Below, piece after piece: positions 35,472-37,398 of a stretch of 37,398 nucleotides of DNA. The notes under the pieces were generated by a model. That model was not told the DNA's origin and searched no databases. It saw only the letters and a program-made list of their open reading frames with translations. The stretch comes from an uncultured Cellvibrionales bacterium (GTDB taxonomy: Bacteria > Pseudomonadota > Gammaproteobacteria > Pseudomonadales > Cellvibrionaceae): positions 1-37,398 of the forward strand of contig CAJWZU010000027.1 of NCBI GenBank assembly GCA_913050115.1, written 5' to 3'. The position numbers and the translations under genes are program-made. Within the stretch, counting starts at the first letter, position 1, and each line of letters starts with the position of its first letter.

Positions 35472-35633
35472 ATGCTTAACGGTACTACACTGGCTTGCTT
35501 GAGCTTTGCACTGGCTGTGATCGCTTTGATGATAACGGATGACAAACAGTGGCTCTATCTGGGTTTTGGTATTGCTGTTGTCTTGGTTGTTTTCCAAATG
35601 GTCAGAGATAAGCGCGCGAAGTACAAAGAATAA
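35472..35633 (+). CDS. Small two-helix membrane protein, unknown family
   Basis: The 53-residue frame starts at an ATG nine bases after AAGG (GTAAGGGATATG). It encodes two hydrophobic helices, TLACLSFALAVIALMI (about residues 6-21) and LYLGFGIAVVLVVFQMV (about 29-45), joined by a charged TDDKQW turn and ending in the basic tail RDKRAKYKE. The alternation of helix, acidic turn, helix and positive-inside tail is what a real small membrane protein looks like. It is followed after 56 bases by the NIPSNAP gene, so the two may be co-transcribed. No known family was recognised. Confidence 0.65.
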   Translation: MLNGTTLACLSFALAVIALMITDDKQWLYLGFGIAVVLVVFQMVRDKRAKYKE

Positions 35634-35689
35634 ACCAAAGTCCAGGCAGACAGATATTTTCCTGGTTCTAAAACTTAAGGAGAATGAAA

Positions 35690-36037
35690 ATGATATTTGA
35701 TCATAGGACGTATACGGTTAAGGCGGGTACCATCAAGAAGCAGCTTGAACTGTACGAAGAACATGGCTGGGCTGTGCAGACCCGACACCTGGGTCAGCCG
35801 ATCGTCTATGCAGGAACTGAAGTGGGTAACGTGAATAGTTATGTCCACATCTGGGCCTATGCCGATGTTACTGACAGGGCTCGGAAACGCGCTTCGATGC
35901 AGGCCGATCCTGGATGGCAGAAGTACCTGCAGATCAGTGCAGAGGCTGGTTGTCTGATCGCCCAAGAAAACCAAATCCTGGTTTCGGTGCCGTTCTATAC
36001 GCCACCCGCTGAATTCAAGGCGCTCGATGACGCGTGA
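35690..36037 (+). CDS. NIPSNAP-family protein
   Basis: This 115-residue protein has the dimeric alpha/beta-barrel NIPSNAP fold: MIFDHRTYTVKAGTIKKQLE, GWAVQTRHLGQPIVYAGTEV, VHIWAYADVTDRARKRASMQ and DPGWQKYLQ. Its function is unknown in bacteria; it often sits near genes for degradation of carboxylic acids or aromatics. AAGGAG stands seven bases ahead of the ATG at 35690, so this is preferred over an ATG two codons earlier that is only one base from that site. The gene is convergent with the amidohydrolase gene, with 23 bases between stops and no clear terminator. Confidence 0.9.
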   Translation: MIFDHRTYTVKAGTIKKQLELYEEHGWAVQTRHLGQPIVYAGTEVGNVNSYVHIWAYADVTDRARKRASMQADPGWQKYLQISAEAGCLIAQENQILVSVPFYTPPAEFKALDDA

Positions 36038-36060
36038 ATGTTAGGGTCGGTGGGGTCCGG

Positions 36061-37080
36061 TCAGTTCAAACGGTAGACTTTTAACGCAGTATCGTGAAAA
36101 AGCTGTGACTTCTCTGTAGGTGAACAGGCAGCCGTCAACTTTTTGAATGCGTTCCACAACACATTGTAGCTGCAACTGATTCGGTCGACGGGAAAATTCG
36201 ATTCGAACATACAACGATCAGCCCCAAACAGATCGATCGTGTGATCATAGTAACGGCGGGTGGCTGTGAGGAGTTCTTCACTCCCTGGCGGTTTATGACG
36301 AGTGTGCCAGCCAAAACCATTGATCTCCATGTTCAGACCACCGAGTTTGGCATAGACGTTTGGGCGCTCCGACAGTGGCCGAATGACTTTGCACCATTCA
36401 GAAAAAACATCATCCGGCCGGTCAGCGTAGCGCCCAACGCCCAGTGGTCCGCCAAAGTGGTCCAGAATGATCGTGGTATCCGGAAAAGCACTTGCCAGTT
36501 GGGTCAGTTCCGGAATCTGGGTATGGTAGCACCACCCTTCGAAACTCAGGTTGCGTGGTGCCAGATGGGCAAAACCCGCTTGAAAAGTTTTGTCCGTGTA
36601 CAAGCCTCGACGCGGACTGGTTCTATGATCAGGCACCAAGAGATCATCATCTCTTGCCGCTGCCTGCCGGATGCCCTTGAAGCGGCTTCCCCCGGCCGCT
36701 AACTGAGCATCAAGTACTGAGGCAACACCGTCCCCAGCGGTCAGGTAAGCGGTGCCAACAATCGCTGCCGCGACCCGTGTTGACCCGTACAGCCCGGAAG
36801 CACTCATCGCCGCCATGCCATTGGCAAACTGAGTCTCGCCGACCGGCCGCAAGTCAAAAGGCCCATCGACACTGAACATTGTGCCGCATTCGATAAATAC
36901 AGTAGCTACGATATTGTGTTCACCGGTATCGATGTCGGAGAGAAAATCATCCAAAAGGTAGGTGTCGGGTACGCTGTTTGGCCGATGATCCCACAGATGG
37001 TGATGGGGGTCACAGATCGGCAAGGTGGGATCGATTGTTTCTTCCTGGGTGAGGGTCAGCCAGCCGGCAGTTGGGTTCAT
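36061..37080 (-). CDS. Amidohydrolase-2 family metal-dependent hydrolase
   Basis: The 339-residue TIM-barrel hydrolase of the amidohydrolase-2 family has CDPHHHLWDHR (about residues 23-33), FIECGTMFS, RFKGIRQAA, the strand TIILDHFGGPLG (about 205-216), YAKLGGLNM, and the late FESNFPVDR (about 295-303). These motifs occur in lactonase and decarboxylase-type members, such as 2-pyrone-4,6-dicarboxylate lactonase and fuconolactonase-like enzymes. The exact substrate is unknown. It follows the enolase-superfamily gene by 70 bases on the same strand, suggesting a shared pathway of sugar-acid or aromatic-acid breakdown. AAGGCAGG lies some distance ahead of the ATG. Confidence 0.88.
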   Translation of the reverse strand: MNPTAGWLTLTQEETIDPTLPICDPHHHLWDHRPNSVPDTYLLDDFLSDIDTGEHNIVATVFIECGTMFSVDGPFDLRPVGETQFANGMAAMSASGLYGSTRVAAAIVGTAYLTAGDGVASVLDAQLAAGGSRFKGIRQAAARDDDLLVPDHRTSPRRGLYTDKTFQAGFAHLAPRNLSFEGWCYHTQIPELTQLASAFPDTTIILDHFGGPLGVGRYADRPDDVFSEWCKVIRPLSERPNVYAKLGGLNMEINGFGWHTRHKPPGSEELLTATRRYYDHTIDLFGADRCMFESNFPVDRISCSYNVLWNAFKKLTAACSPTEKSQLFHDTALKVYRLN

Positions 37081-37150
37081 CTCGAATAAGCCTGCCTTAG
37101 CGTGGTCTCGACGGGTTCATCTGAAGCCAATGGGTCGACCTGCAATCAGA

Positions 37151-37398
37151 TCAACCCATTCCCCGCTCAAAATTTTCACGGCCTGAAGGCGTGGCGGGGT
37201 GCTGATGGATCGCGTCGTCGTTCAGATCCGTGCCCCAGCCGATTCTCTCGGAGAGCTTGAGTTCTCCATCCACAATATTCGGGGTGTGGGTAACGATCTC
37301 GTCTTTCCAGGGCACATCATCAATGTCGATTTCCATAATCCGGAAATTCGGAATTGCAGCGCAGAAGTGGGCGCTCATCAGGGTCGACAAATGGCCAT
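37151..37398 (-). CDS. Mandelate racemase/enolase-superfamily protein, C-terminal fragment
   Basis: The frame is open to the right edge, so only the C-terminal 81 residues are seen. GHLSTLMSAHFCAAIPNFRI followed by MEIDIDDVPWKDEIVTHTPN and VDGELKLSERIGWGTDLND is the usual end of a mandelate racemase/muconate lactonising enzyme-like protein. In this class the enzyme removes a proton next to a carboxylate, for example in sugar-acid dehydratases. The metal ligands and catalytic Lys/His lie off the window. The downstream amidohydrolase gene would be read from the same message. Confidence 0.85.
   Translation of the reverse strand, partial: GHLSTLMSAHFCAAIPNFRIMEIDIDDVPWKDEIVTHTPNIVDGELKLSERIGWGTDLNDDAIHQHPATPSGRENFERGMG

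Noticed and set aside
35270-35545. 91-codon minus-strand open frame between the SABATH and NIPSNAP genes
   Set aside because: It overlaps the plus-strand small membrane gene, which has a better ribosome site and a clear membrane-protein pattern.
36241-36702. 153-codon plus-strand open frame opposite the amidohydrolase gene
   Set aside because: The minus strand encodes a clear amidohydrolase across the same bases; this frame has no recognisable features.

Overview
The window is a gammaproteobacterial chromosome segment, most likely from the Cellvibrionales/Pseudomonadales lineage. The evidence is gene order: leuCDB-asd-fimV-truA-trpF(BA)-accD-folC-SPOR protein-cvpA-purF-metZ, and later YciI/VC0807/PHP/yciO/scpAB/rluB. 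Both orders resemble those of Pseudomonas and marine relatives. No rRNA, tRNA, CRISPR array, insertion sequence or prophage was seen.

Layout. 1-2229: end of a Nit2-like omega-amidase gene, tapT (tRNA acp3U synthesis) and a LysR-type regulator. 2230-2381: a compact divergent control region with a perfect 8+1+8 palindrome. 2382-6730: leucine biosynthesis (leuC, leuD, leuB) and asd, closed by a perfect 16-bp-stem terminator. 7074-10103: a large fimV, followed by a terminator. 10211-20299: truA, trpF-trpB-trpA, accD, folC, a SPOR-domain protein, cvpA, purF and metZ, a housekeeping block of amino-acid, fatty-acid, folate, cell-envelope and purine genes. 20314-24479: a MoxR ATPase, DUF58 and transglutaminase (TgpA-type) module. 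24558-29195, all on the minus strand: SPOUT RNA methyltransferase, CBS-pair protein, an unusual PdxJ, periplasmic cyclophilin, SH3/coiled-coil membrane protein, YciI and a VC0807-type membrane protein. 29321-33458, plus strand: PHP phosphoesterase, yciO, scpA, scpB, rluB.

From inside scpA (about 31.4-31.6 kb) to the right end, codon choice changes. By hand count, yciO has 10 of 12 Arg codons as CGT/CGC, whereas scpB has 6 of 23 and uses CGG, CGA, AGG and AGA freely. The right arm may therefore come from a different genome, either joined in scpA by assembly or acquired by recombination. Its content is unlike the left: a HugZ/HutZ-like heme protein, a plant-type SABATH carboxyl methyltransferase, a 53-residue membrane protein missed by normal length cut-offs, a NIPSNAP protein, an amidohydrolase-2 hydrolase and the end of a mandelate racemase/enolase-superfamily gene. 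Together these look like an accessory small-molecule metabolism cluster. The SABATH enzyme and its neighbours are the best candidate for something undescribed, but no pathway can be assigned from sequence alone.
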